Notes under the pieces: generated by a model
Told to the model about the DNA's origin: nothing
Databases searched by the model: none
Seen by the model: only the letters and a program-made list of their open reading frames with translations
Source: Lichenicola sp964247755
Lineage (GTDB): Bacteria > Pseudomonadota > Alphaproteobacteria > Acetobacterales > Acetobacteraceae
Assembly (NCBI GenBank): GCA_964247755.1
Contig: CAXTVX010000002.1
Coordinates: 62,001-126,000, forward strand
DNA length: 64,000 nucleotides
Direction: 5' to 3'
Part shown: piece after piece, positions 1 through 7,920 of the stretch
Position numbering within the stretch: position 1 is the stretch's first letter
Layout of the letters: each line of letters begins with the position of its first letter
Program-made: the position numbers and the translations under genes

Positions 1-2
1 CA

Positions 3-812
3 CTCCTGCTCGCGCCGCAGCTGGCCCTGTTCGGCGCCGGCCTGCACCTCCTGTCGCAACGCAATCCTGCCCCGCGCAGCGACGCGATCCGCCGCGCCGT
101 GGCGCTGATGCGCAGCCTGCCACCGGATGCGGTGTTCTTCGGCGTTGGCTGGTGGCAGGCGCCGGTGCTGTCCCTGTTCTCCAGCCGGACGGTGATGAAC
201 CTCGACCTTTGGCCGCCGGAGCGGATCGACGCCCTGCCGCGCAAGTTCCTCCTGGTCGACCGCGCGATGCGCGACATCGGCGCCGCCGACCTGCGCCAGG
301 TCGAGGCGGTGGCGACGCTGGAACCGCTGTTCGACGCGCCGGACGCGGCGGTCTACCGGATCCTGTCGCTGGATCCGGAGCGGCCGGCGCACGACCCGTC
401 GCCGCTGCGCCCCGGCTTCGACGCCCGCACCGACGCGCTCGCCCACGGCGCCGGCTGGTATCCGCCTGCCGGCGGCTGGGCCTGGGTACAGCCGCACAGC
501 CACATCCTGCTGGCCCGCCTCGGCCAGACCAGGCTGGCAGTCGACGCCGCCTTCTGGTCCGAGCTGTTCCCGCCAGGTGCCGGACCACGCCACCTGCACG
601 TGTCCGCGCCCGGCTGCCTGGACCAGGAGATGCTGCTGCCGGGCGCCGGGATCCGCCATTTCGTGCTTCCGCTCGGTTGTGCACCAGCCGCCACCACGCA
701 GCCGCTCGACGTGACGCTCGTGCTGGACGTCGCCATGCCTTTGCCGCACCAGCTCGACGCCGACACCCGCCTGCGCGGGTTCGAGATCAGCCGACTGACC
801 CTGGAACCCTAG
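3..812 (+). CDS. C-terminal part of a membrane protein of unknown function (5' truncated by window edge)
   Basis: The frame is open from the first bases of the window, so the start lies outside. The visible part opens with a hydrophobic stretch (LLLAPQLALFGAGLHLL), probably the last membrane helix, followed by about 240 residues of soluble sequence ending at a TAG stop. The soluble part begins SDAIRRAVALMRSLPPDAVFFGVGWWQAP and has no catalytic motif I recognise. A polytopic membrane domain followed by a soluble C-terminal domain is common in ArnT-like glycosyltransferases and O-antigen-type membrane proteins, but that comparison rests on organisation only. An internal ATG at 99 could be taken for the start; the open, hydrophobic upstream frame argues against it. 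Confidence 0.7.
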   Translation, partial: LLLAPQLALFGAGLHLLSQRNPAPRSDAIRRAVALMRSLPPDAVFFGVGWWQAPVLSLFSSRTVMNLDLWPPERIDALPRKFLLVDRAMRDIGAADLRQVEAVATLEPLFDAPDAAVYRILSLDPERPAHDPSPLRPGFDARTDALAHGAGWYPPAGGWAWVQPHSHILLARLGQTRLAVDAAFWSELFPPGAGPRHLHVSAPGCLDQEMLLPGAGIRHFVLPLGCAPAATTQPLDVTLVLDVAMPLPHQLDADTRLRGFEISRLTLEP

Positions 813-978
813 CCAGGCACAAGTGATCCCTGGCTGGCGAGGCGCCTGCATCGTCCCGCTTCCCGGGGTCCTCTCCTCGGTCCGCGTTCCGATCGAGCGT
901 CGCGGCCGACTGGCGGCGGCCCGGGAACGGCCACGGACGCCGTCATGCGCCCGCGCGGGTCGCGGCGGACGCGTCGGG

Positions 979-1014
979 CGGAGGCGCCTGCCGGTGACCG
1001 GCTCGGCGCCTCCG
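979..1014. terminator. strong hairpin between convergent genes, probable bidirectional terminator
   Basis: Perfect 10-bp arms CGGAGGCGCC (979-988) and GGCGCCTCCG (1005-1014) enclose a second small stem CCGG-TGA-CCGG. It lies between the plus-strand gene ending at 812 and the minus-strand operon ending at 1038, so it could terminate both. No T-tract follows. Confidence 0.55.
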
Positions 1015-1037
1015 CCGCCTCCGAAGCCCGCCCTCGA

Positions 1038-2423
1038 TCAGCGTGCCGCGACCGGAGGCCGCCTGCGGCCGTGCCTCAGATCCGCCTTCATGCCGCCGTC
1101 GTCACCGCCGCCAAGGTCGCCGCCGCCACCGCCGCCACCCCCGCCACCGCCTCCGCCGCCGTCACCGCCGCCGGACGATCCACCCCCGGACGAGCTGTCG
1201 CCGGATCCCGTGTTCGATCCGGCGCTGCTCGTAGCCCCTCCATCGGAGCCCGCCCCGTCGCCGGCATCGCCCGCCTCGGGAGGGGCACCGCTCGTCGTCG
1301 GATCGCCCGACGTTCCGCTGGTCGGGTCGCTGCCGTCCGGATCGCCGCCCGGGGTGTCGCCCTGTCCGGCGTTCGTATCCCCGCTGCTCGGACCGTCCTG
1401 CGACGTTCCGCTGGTGTCGCCCGGACCGTCCCCGTTCCCCGGATCGTTGCCGGTATCGCCGTTCTGCGGATCGCCGCCGGGCGCGTCGCCCGAGTTCCCG
1501 TCGGTCGAACCGTCGCCGTTTCCCGGACCCGTCGCCGGAGGCGCGTCCTGCATCAGCTGTTCCCGCGTCATCTCGAACGGGACGGTCAGGACGGCGACGA
1601 GCAGCACCGCCGGCAGGCCCTCCACGCCCAGGACGAGCAGGCCGGCGCCGATCCCCAGCGCGAACAGCCCCGACACGGTGGCACCCAGGACGGTCTTCTC
1701 GGCTTCCGCATTGCCGCTCCGCGCCTGGCCGCCTGTCCCGTCGACCGCAGCCGCATGGAACCTGCCGCCGGCGACCGGCTGTCTCCCGCCCGTCCCCGTC
1801 GACGCGCTCCCGGTTCCCGCAGCGACCCTTGCCGCCGGGAACTCCCGCATCGCCGGCTCGAAATAGCTCAGCCTGGCGAACTGGGCGGCGAACACCGCGA
1901 CCGGCCAGCCGGGGACCGGCGCCGCCTTGTCGAGCGAGGCGGGCAGCTCGACCGCCCCGTGCCAGGCGAGCGGCTTCCCGTTCACGTGCCCCGCAACGAC
2001 GGCTGCGGCCTTCCGGGTCGCGGCGTCGATGTTCTCGAACGTGATCGTCACCTCCGACCCGCCCGCCGTGGCGGTCATCGTCACCGACCGCAGCGACGAC
2101 GCCACGAAGGTCGAGAGCCGCAGGTACGGCGCCGTCGACCCGTGATCGGTGCAGCTCTGCACCTGGAGCCGGCCGGACGCGGTCGTGCTCCGCGAGAACA
2201 CCAGCGTCTGGGCCGGGCCGGCCGCGGTGACGGTCCCGTCGGATGCCGTCGACCAGGTGATGGTGGAGCCGTCGGTCGCCTTCACGCTGCCGCCCGAGGG
2301 CACGTGGCCGACCGGCTCCGGCGGATGCGGCGGGACCGGCGCCGGATGGCGGACTCCCGCGGGGGAGCCGGAAACGGGTTCCGGTCGCACCGGGCGGACC
2401 GGTGGCGTGCGGGTCATGGTCAT
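1038..2423 (-). CDS. membrane-associated protein with long Gly/Asp/Ser/Thr-rich C-terminal tail, unknown function
   Basis: A 461-residue protein in three parts. Residues 1 to about 185 form a soluble region with beta-type composition. At about 220-265 is a hydrophobic stretch able to cross the membrane once or twice (ATVSGLFALGIGAGLLVLG, then LPAVLLVAVLTV). The last 190 residues are low complexity: repeated GDGP/GDTSG/GGDP units, an unbroken run of Gly, then a basic end (RHGRRRPPVAAR). The repeats are not RTX nonapeptides. The ATG is preceded by AGGAGAG at good spacing. It is the last gene of a minus-strand operon after 2506-3075 and 3123-3437. I recognise no family. The sequence shows a membrane segment and a disordered acidic tail; a surface or scaffold role would be a guess. 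Confidence 0.7.
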   Translation of the reverse strand: MTMTRTPPVRPVRPEPVSGSPAGVRHPAPVPPHPPEPVGHVPSGGSVKATDGSTITWSTASDGTVTAAGPAQTLVFSRSTTASGRLQVQSCTDHGSTAPYLRLSTFVASSLRSVTMTATAGGSEVTITFENIDAATRKAAAVVAGHVNGKPLAWHGAVELPASLDKAAPVPGWPVAVFAAQFARLSYFEPAMREFPAARVAAGTGSASTGTGGRQPVAGGRFHAAAVDGTGGQARSGNAEAEKTVLGATVSGLFALGIGAGLLVLGVEGLPAVLLVAVLTVPFEMTREQLMQDAPPATGPGNGDGSTDGNSGDAPGGDPQNGDTGNDPGNGDGPGDTSGTSQDGPSSGDTNAGQGDTPGGDPDGSDPTSGTSGDPTTSGAPPEAGDAGDGAGSDGGATSSAGSNTGSGDSSSGGGSSGGGDGGGGGGGGGGGGGGDLGGGDDGGMKADLRHGRRRPPVAAR

Positions 2424-2505
2424 GATCTCTCTCCTGTGTGGTTGTGCAAGGATCCGGCGCGACCGGAGCCCGCCCGGGCAGGCTCCGGCGCGGCGGCGAA
2501 GCGGG

Positions 2506-3075
2506 TCAGGCGTTCGGCGACATCAGGACCGCCGGGCGCTCCTGGACGGTGAAGGCGACGGTGGCGCTGTAGCGCCGCCCGCCCGTACCGGCCGCCGGCG
2601 GCAGGTAGATCGGGCTCTTGACCCCGGATCCGCCTTCGACCGAGTCGGGCTGCATCCCACCGCCGGGATCGCTCAGCGTCATCACCACCGCGTCGTTCAG
2701 GTAGCCGGTGGCGTAGTAGCTGGCCGTGGACAGCGTCCCGCCGGGGATGGGCAGCGCCATCGTCGCGGTCCAACTGTGCTCGCCCTTGAACTCGATGGTC
2801 TGGGCGAGGTCGGAGAAGACGCGCCCCGTGCTCCAGAGCCCGATCTGCTGGCCGCCGGCGTCGAACAGCGCGAGGTCGAAGTGCTGGCTGTTGGCGAAGC
2901 TCAGCGGAACCGGCGTGTCGGCCGGACAGCGCAGGATCAGCGTGGCGGTCAGCGAGGACGAGCCCAGCGTCCGGACATAGGTGCTGCGGTCGAGCATCAT
3001 CTCGAAGCCGACCGCGCCGGACGCGGCGGCGGGCGGAAAGACGGGCGACGGCTTGACGATGGTGGCGGTCGACAT
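2506..3075 (-). CDS. BsuPI-domain protein (putative intracellular proteinase inhibitor-like)
   Basis: 189 residues with no signal peptide. The middle (about 55-105) fits the BsuPI pattern of PF12690: a conserved Asn-Ser then beta strand (ANSQHFDLALFDAGGQQIG), a Trp-Ser turn (LWSTGRVFSD), an aromatic-rich strand and a Trp near the end of the domain. In Bacillus the founding member inhibits an intracellular serine protease, but most BsuPI domains have no tested function. The tail (PPAAGTGGRRYSATVAFTVQERPAV) looks like another beta strand. The ATG at 3075 has AGGAGA seven bases upstream. The protein is cotranscribed with the small protein at 3123-3437 and the Gly/Asp-rich membrane protein at 1038-2423. 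The domain call is by pattern only. Confidence 0.65.
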   Translation of the reverse strand: MSTATIVKPSPVFPPAAASGAVGFEMMLDRSTYVRTLGSSSLTATLILRCPADTPVPLSFANSQHFDLALFDAGGQQIGLWSTGRVFSDLAQTIEFKGEHSWTATMALPIPGGTLSTASYYATGYLNDAVVMTLSDPGGGMQPDSVEGGSGVKSPIYLPPAAGTGGRRYSATVAFTVQERPAVLMSPNA

Positions 3076-3122
3076 GGTTGGTCTCCTGTTGGGACTGGAT
3101 GGTTGGGGGACGGGTGGAGGGA

Positions 3123-3437
3123 TCAGTTGCGGCCGATCCCGTCGGCGGCGGACAGCAGCGCGTCGTGCGTGCGGTGCAGGCTGCCGAGCTGGTCGTTCAG
3201 GTGCCCGACCAGGGTGCCGACGAGCTGCGCTTCCTGCCGGGTGGTCCAGCCGGGTCGGCGCACCATGCGGAGCAGCCGCTCGGCATGCTGCTGGCTGGCG
3301 AGGTCGTTCAGCGTCCGGCCGAGCGTCTCGATCTGGCTCGACAGGGCGTCATGGTCGTCGTCGGACGCATGCTGCGAGGTGTCCTGGGGCACCGTCGCGG
3401 ACTGCGTCGCGAGTGTGGAAAGGCCGGAGCTCGGCAT
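3123..3437 (-). CDS. small helical protein, unknown function
   Basis: 104 residues, mostly amphipathic helix, with an acidic patch (ASDDDHDAL) and two helices that may form a coiled coil (LSSQIETLGRTLNDLASQQHAERLL and AQLVGTLVGHLNDQLGSLHRTHDALL). There is no signal peptide, membrane segment or Cys. The ATG follows AGGGAG at good spacing. It is the first gene of the minus-strand operon and is divergent from the CadC-like regulator at 3652, with about 214 bases between them. I recognise no family; the context makes it a likely target of that regulator. Confidence 0.6.
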   Translation of the reverse strand: MPSSGLSTLATQSATVPQDTSQHASDDDHDALSSQIETLGRTLNDLASQQHAERLLRMVRRPGWTTRQEAQLVGTLVGHLNDQLGSLHRTHDALLSAADGIGRN

Positions 3438-3514
3438 CGATTGTCTCCCTGGTGGAACGCGGCCGGCTCGATGCCGCGCCCAGCGAGGGAGAACCGAAAC
3501 ATCGGCGATGTCGT

Positions 3515-3544
3515 CTCAAGCGATCTCAAACGATGTCAAAGCGG
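3515..3544. promoter_or_regulatory. three 10-bp direct repeats in a divergent promoter, candidate operator
   Basis: Consecutive decamers CTCAAGCGAT, CTCAAACGAT and GTCAAAGCGG lie between the divergent genes at 3437 and 3652; a looser copy (CTCAGCGATTACAACGAT) begins at 3551. OmpR-type winged helices, the class found in the adjacent regulator, usually bind direct repeats spaced 10-11 bp. The role is inferred from position and spacing. Confidence 0.45.
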
Positions 3545-3651
3545 ATAGCTCTCAGCGATTACAACGATCTGCACGCGCCGGACGCTCGTCTTGCCGGTGC
3601 ATCGCGCGCCGGATAAGCTGGCTGCGTCAGCGACGGACCGGTTCCGCAGCG

Positions 3652-5814
3652 ATGCAGCACCTGCCGCCCTACGTGTTCGGACCGTTCGTTCTCGACCGCT
3701 CGCGCCGCGCGCTGCACCGGTCCGGGACGCCCGTCGTCCTGAGCTCCCGCGCGTTCGACATCCTGCGCGTCCTGATCGAGGCACGGGACCGGGTGGTGAG
3801 CCGGGCGGAGATCGTCCGGCAGGTCTGGCCCGGCCTGTCGATCGAGGAACACAACCTGTCGGTCCAGGTCTCGAAGCTGCGGCAGGCGCTGGGCGGCGCC
3901 GGCGATGCGGTGATCGCCACCATCCCCGGCCGGGGCTACCAGTTCGTGGCGGTGGTCGAGCCGGCAGCGGACGTCCCGGCCCCGCCTGACCATCCTGTGG
4001 CCCGACCACCGGAACTGCTCCCGCCTTCGCCCGCGGAGGCGGAACCGGCCCCCGCCGCGGGCCACGTCCGGCGACGCGCCGCCGCCTCGGCGGTGGCGGC
4101 GGCGCTCCTGGCCGCGATCGTCGCCTCGGCCGCCTGGCCGGTGCACGCCCCGGCGCCGCGCCTGTCGATCGTGGTGATGCCGTTCCGCGACTTCAGCGAC
4201 CGGCCCGGCCAGCTCTACCTGGCCGACGCCATCACCGACGACCTGACCACCGACCTCGCCCGCCTGCCCGGGAGCCTGGTCATCGCCCGCGAAACCGCGG
4301 ACAGCTACGGCGCGCGTGCGGTGCCGGCAACGCAGGTCGGCCGCGCCCTGCACGTCCGCTACCTGCTGGAGGGCAGCCTGCGCGCGGAGGCGGACGCGCT
4401 GCACGTCAACGCCCAGCTCATCGACACCGCGGACGGCACCCACCTGTGGGCGCGCCGCTTCGACGTGGCCGAGGGTCGCCTCGACTCGGTGCGGAACGAC
4501 ATCGTGACGCGGATCGCCGCCGCCCTGGACCACGCGCTGGTCCGTGTCGAGGCGGCACGGAGCCAGCGCGAGCGTCCCCGCGATCCGGACGCGCTCGACC
4601 TGTTCTTCCGCGCCCGCTCGATCATCGACCACGATGACACCCTGGCCGGCTTCGACCAGGCCCAGGTCCTGCTGGAGCGCACGGTGTCGCTGCAACCCGG
4701 CTTCGCCGACGCGCAGGCGACGCTGGGCGCCATGCTGCTGCGCAAGCTCCGCAGCACCGACGATCCGGCCAAGCAGCGCGACCTGCCCGAGGCGCTGGCC
4801 GCGATCGCCGCGGCCCTGGCGACACAGCCCGACCACGTGCTGGCGCTGGCAGCACGCGCCCAGGCCGAGCTGGTGGACGAGCGCTTCACCGACGCGAGCT
4901 ACAGCGCGCAGACCGCGATCGCCCTGGATCCGAACCAGGTGGACGCGCAGGAGGTGCTGGCCGCCTGCGCCGAGGACCAGGGAAGGCTGGACGAGGCGGC
5001 CGGCGCACTCGAGGCCCTGCTGCGACGCGACCCGGACGGCGCAGCCTGGCGGCAGCGGGCGCTCCGGCTCGGCCACTTGCGCCTGCTGCAGGGTCGCGTG
5101 CCCGAGGCGGAAGACTGGCTGCGGCGGGCGATCGCCGGCGATCCGGATCCCGGGTCGGACACCGACGAATGGGGCCGCGCCGAAGGAACGCGCCAGGATC
5201 TCGTCGCCGCCGCCGCACTCGGCGGCCGCACGGCGCAGGCGCGGGCGCTGTATGTCGGGTTCGCCCGCATCTGGCCGCACCTCTCGGTCTGGCGCGTGGC
5301 TGCGCTCGCGACCCGCCACGTCGCGGCGTTGCCCGGCTTCCGGCGCATGCTGGGCGCGCTGGCCGAGGCCGGGATGCCGCCCCACGCCGACGAGCGGGCG
5401 GACGATCACGTGGCGTCGAGCACGGTGCCGCTGGTCGACACCGAATTCGGCGCGACGCCGCTGCGGGTGCCGGGCGGTACCACGCTCGACACCGCGTCGA
5501 TGGCCGCACTTGTCCGCAGCGACCGGCCGAAGCTGATCATCGACCTCGGCTCCGGCGCCACGGTCATTCCAGGCGCGGTCTGGCAGGAACAGGACAGCGT
5601 CGAGGACGACGCGCAGTTCGTGGACTCCGTCGTGCGCGCCCACCCCGGCGCCGGCACGCCGATCGTCCTGATGAGCGACGGCGTCTACGGCTCGACCTCC
5701 TACAACGCCGCACTCCGGCTGGCCCGGCGCGGGACGCGTCCGGTGGTGTGGTATCGCGGCGGCGAGGAGGCCTGGGCAGCGGCCGGGCTTCCGGCGATCG
5801 ACCTTCGGCAGTGA
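3652..5814 (+). CDS. CadC-like membrane transcriptional regulator with TPR repeats and a C-terminal rhodanese-like domain lacking the catalytic Cys
   Basis: 720 residues. Positions 5-100 are an OmpR/CadC-type winged helix, with the usual ending IATIPGRGYQFVA. A Pro/Ala linker leads to one membrane helix at about 144-162. Next comes a TolB-like domain as in CadC/adenylate-cyclase-type proteins (about 170-300: VVMPFRDFSD, YLADAITDDLTTDLAR, YLLEGSLR). Then TPR-like helices (about 320-510). The last 120 residues look like a rhodanese fold (LIIDLGSGATVIPGAVW; PIVLMSDGVYGSTSYNAAL; VVWYRGGEEAWAAAGLP), but the active-site loop has no Cys where rhodaneses carry it. ATG 3652 begins exactly at the winged helix; the longer upstream frame is composition-driven. 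It is divergent from the operon at 1038-3437, its likely target. Confidence 0.85.
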   Translation: MQHLPPYVFGPFVLDRSRRALHRSGTPVVLSSRAFDILRVLIEARDRVVSRAEIVRQVWPGLSIEEHNLSVQVSKLRQALGGAGDAVIATIPGRGYQFVAVVEPAADVPAPPDHPVARPPELLPPSPAEAEPAPAAGHVRRRAAASAVAAALLAAIVASAAWPVHAPAPRLSIVVMPFRDFSDRPGQLYLADAITDDLTTDLARLPGSLVIARETADSYGARAVPATQVGRALHVRYLLEGSLRAEADALHVNAQLIDTADGTHLWARRFDVAEGRLDSVRNDIVTRIAAALDHALVRVEAARSQRERPRDPDALDLFFRARSIIDHDDTLAGFDQAQVLLERTVSLQPGFADAQATLGAMLLRKLRSTDDPAKQRDLPEALAAIAAALATQPDHVLALAARAQAELVDERFTDASYSAQTAIALDPNQVDAQEVLAACAEDQGRLDEAAGALEALLRRDPDGAAWRQRALRLGHLRLLQGRVPEAEDWLRRAIAGDPDPGSDTDEWGRAEGTRQDLVAAAALGGRTAQARALYVGFARIWPHLSVWRVAALATRHVAALPGFRRMLGALAEAGMPPHADERADDHVASSTVPLVDTEFGATPLRVPGGTTLDTASMAALVRSDRPKLIIDLGSGATVIPGAVWQEQDSVEDDAQFVDSVVRAHPGAGTPIVLMSDGVYGSTSYNAALRLARRGTRPVVWYRGGEEAWAAAGLPAIDLRQ

Positions 5815-5947
5815 TCCTCCTGCCCTGCCGCTGCCGGGCCGTGGAACGTGTCCGTCAAGAAGGCAGCCGGGACTTGTTGACGCGTTGCCAGGCGTGGTCA
5901 GGTGCGAAACGTCAACTTCCCGCACCCACGGCACGACAGGCAAGATC

Positions 5948-6289
5948 ATGTCCGAGAACAAGGCTGGCTTGAATGACGGACCGACCCCATCCGGGGCGTC
6001 CGGCGGCTGGGTCAACATCTCGCTCCGCTTCGACGCGGGATGGGAGATCCAGCTTCCCGACAAGAAGCGCATCGGCTTCCCCGCCGGAGGAGGCGTCGGA
6101 GGCCCGGTCGAAGCGGACGGCGGAACCGGAGGGGTCGTGATCGAGCCGTTGACGCTGACCGGCCTCGACCCCGCGGCGACGCAGGCCGCGATCGCCCGGC
6201 AGGCCAGGGTTCTGGCCATGGCGGCCCAGGCACTGGGTCTGGCATCGCTGCAGTTCCAGGACGCGCTGGCCAGCCAGCAGGCCGGTTGA
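5948..6289 (+). CDS. small soluble protein, unknown function
   Basis: 113 residues with no signal peptide or Cys. The first half is polar then beta-like (GWVNISLRFDAGWEIQLPD), followed by a Gly/Pro hinge (GFPAGGGVGGPVE). The second half is a predicted amphipathic helix rich in Ala and Gln (AATQAAIARQARVLAMAAQALG). ATG 5948 has a weak CAGG upstream; an alternative start at 5885 would add 21 residues of doubtful composition. It follows the CadC-like regulator by 133 bases on the same strand and ends in a hairpin. I recognise no family. Confidence 0.55.
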   Translation: MSENKAGLNDGPTPSGASGGWVNISLRFDAGWEIQLPDKKRIGFPAGGGVGGPVEADGGTGGVVIEPLTLTGLDPAATQAAIARQARVLAMAAQALGLASLQFQDALASQQAG

Positions 6290-6294
6290 CGCAA

Positions 6295-6311
6295 CCGGCG
6301 TTGCGCGCCGG
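6295..6311 (+). terminator. short GC hairpin after the small protein gene
   Basis: CCGGCG-TTGCG-CGCCGG begins six bases after the stop of the gene ending at 6289. There is no T-run. The rest of 6312-6510 shows nothing recognisable before the next start. Confidence 0.35.
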
Positions 6312-6510
6312 CCGATCGGGTATCGGGACGCGGGAGGAAGCCGCAGCCCCGCGTTGCGTGTCGGGCCCTTTGCGGCCGCTGTCGCACGTGACGCGACCGC
6401 GCCAGGCTTCGCCGCGAGGCCCCGCGCTCCCGCGCCGGGCGACCGGGAACCCTGGTCGCCGCCTCGCGTGTGGGCTCCACCGACAGCCGCCCTCGCGGCG
6501 GCACCCCGCC

Positions 6511-7416
6511 ATGGAGCGCCCGATGGCCCAGCAGATCCCGCTCGACCCGGACAGCGTCACCGGAACCGATACCGGCAGCGGCGTGATCGAGCTGCGGCCC
6601 GACCTGGCCTATCGTCGGCTCACCCTGGTCAACGTCGCCTTTCTCGGGCCCGCCGGCGCCCCGGATCGCGGCTGGGTGCTGGTCGACGCCGGGCTGCCGG
6701 ACTCCGAGACCGAGATCCAGGCCGCCGCCGTGCATCGCTACGGCGTGTCCCGCCCGGCGGCCATCGTGCTGACGCATGGGCATTTCGACCATGTCGGCGC
6801 CGTCCTGGCGCTGGCCGAGCGCTGGGACGCGCCGGTCTACGCGCATCGCCTGGAGCATCCCTATCTCGACGGCAGCGCGTCCTACCCGCCGCCGGATCCC
6901 AAGATCGGCGGCGGCCTGATGTCGCGGGTATCCCCCCTCTACCCGCGCGGGCCGATCGCGCTGGGCAGCCGGCTGCAGGCGCTGGCCGCCGACGGCACCG
7001 TGCCGCACGTGGACGGCTGGCGCTGGATCCACACCCCGGGCCATTCCGTCGGCCACGTGTCGCTGTGGCGCGAGTCCGACCGCACCCTGCTCGCCGCCGA
7101 CGCGGTCATCACCACCGCGCAGGAATCCGCCTACGCCGTGCTGACCGCACGCACCGAGCTGCATGGGCCACCGATGTACTTCACCCACGACTGGGCGGCG
7201 GCGCACCATTCCGCCACTACGCTGGCCGCCCTGGAGCCGGACCTGCTGCTGTCCGGCCACGGCCTCGCCGTCAGCGGACCGCAGCTCCGCGACGGCCTGC
7301 ACCGGCTGGCGCGCGAGTTCTCGGTGATCGCCAGGCCAGCCGAGCCCTACTACCTGCTGCACCCCGCCCGCGCCGAGGACGGCTCGGCCTACGCGCCGCC
7401 CATGCAGCCGGACTGA
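6511..7416 (+). CDS. metallo-beta-lactamase-fold hydrolase
   Basis: 301 residues of the MBL fold. It has the metal-binding motif THGHFDH (about residue 89), a second ligand histidine in HTPGHSVGHVSLW, the Asp ligand in LLAADAV and the distal His in LLLSGHGLAV. The family hydrolyses thioesters, lactones or phosphoesters using one or two metal ions. The short HTPGH-type spacing is that of glyoxalase-II/RNase Z-like members rather than class B beta-lactamases. There is no signal peptide, so it is cytoplasmic. ATG 6511 or ATG 6523 could start it; both lie just before the first conserved beta strand. Substrate unknown. Confidence 0.85.
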   Translation: MERPMAQQIPLDPDSVTGTDTGSGVIELRPDLAYRRLTLVNVAFLGPAGAPDRGWVLVDAGLPDSETEIQAAAVHRYGVSRPAAIVLTHGHFDHVGAVLALAERWDAPVYAHRLEHPYLDGSASYPPPDPKIGGGLMSRVSPLYPRGPIALGSRLQALAADGTVPHVDGWRWIHTPGHSVGHVSLWRESDRTLLAADAVITTAQESAYAVLTARTELHGPPMYFTHDWAAAHHSATTLAALEPDLLLSGHGLAVSGPQLRDGLHRLAREFSVIARPAEPYYLLHPARAEDGSAYAPPMQPD

Positions 7417-7440
7417 CCGCCTCGCCTGCCCAGAGCATCA

Positions 7441-7467
7441 CCGGATCAGGTGTGATCACCTGACCGG
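7441..7467. terminator. inverted repeat between convergent genes, probable bidirectional terminator
   Basis: TCAGGTG-TGAT-CACCTGA (7446-7463) is extended outward by CCGG on both sides with a single bulged base. It lies between the plus-strand hydrolase (stop 7416) and the minus-strand DUF4345 gene (stop 7534). Confidence 0.55.
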
Positions 7468-7533
7468 TAAGGATCCTCGTCAATACGAAGAGACTGGGCT
7501 GCGATCGGTGACCGAAGGTGAACCGGTTGCGGT

Positions 7534-7920
7534 CTAGCGACCGACCGCGATCCGCGACTGCCACACGCACAGCAGCGGCGTCACCACCAGCTCCATGCCC
7601 AACCCGCCCAGCATCGGCGCCGGCGGTACCCCGTCCAGCAGCACGCCGAGCAGCCGCCCGAGCCCGCCCGCCACCACCAGCGCCGTCAGCAGCCGGAACC
7701 GCGCGGTGCGGCGCTCGATGGCCGGGATCGTGCTCCAGAACCCGAGCCCGATCGCCAGCAGCAGCCCGGACAGGTAGCGGAAATGGCTGTCCACCCCCGG
7801 CAGCGCGCCCGGCGCCACCGGACCGGCCATGGAGATTCCCAGCACCATGCCGGCCAGCCCCGCCAGCACCGGCACCAGCCCCAACAGCGCCACCATCCCC
7901 TGCAGCACGCGGCGGCTCAT
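7534..7920 (-). CDS. DUF4345-type four-helix membrane protein
   Basis: 128 residues with four predicted membrane helices (about 7-30, 46-63, 75-95 and 100-120). The pattern SHFRYLSGLLLAIGLGFWS after the first helix is typical of DUF4345 proteins, small inner-membrane proteins without known function. Its ATG overlaps the argC stop (ATGA, 4 bp), so it is probably translated by coupling with argC. No link to arginine synthesis is implied by the sequence. Confidence 0.75.
   Translation of the reverse strand: MSRRVLQGMVALLGLVPVLAGLAGMVLGISMAGPVAPGALPGVDSHFRYLSGLLLAIGLGFWSTIPAIERRTARFRLLTALVVAGGLGRLLGVLLDGVPPAPMLGGLGMELVVTPLLCVWQSRIAVGR

Noticed and set aside
823..2552. Long Pro- and Arg-rich plus-strand open frames
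   Set aside because: They lie antisense to the Gly/Asp-rich operon gene, which has a ribosome site, and their composition is what high GC produces on the opposite strand.
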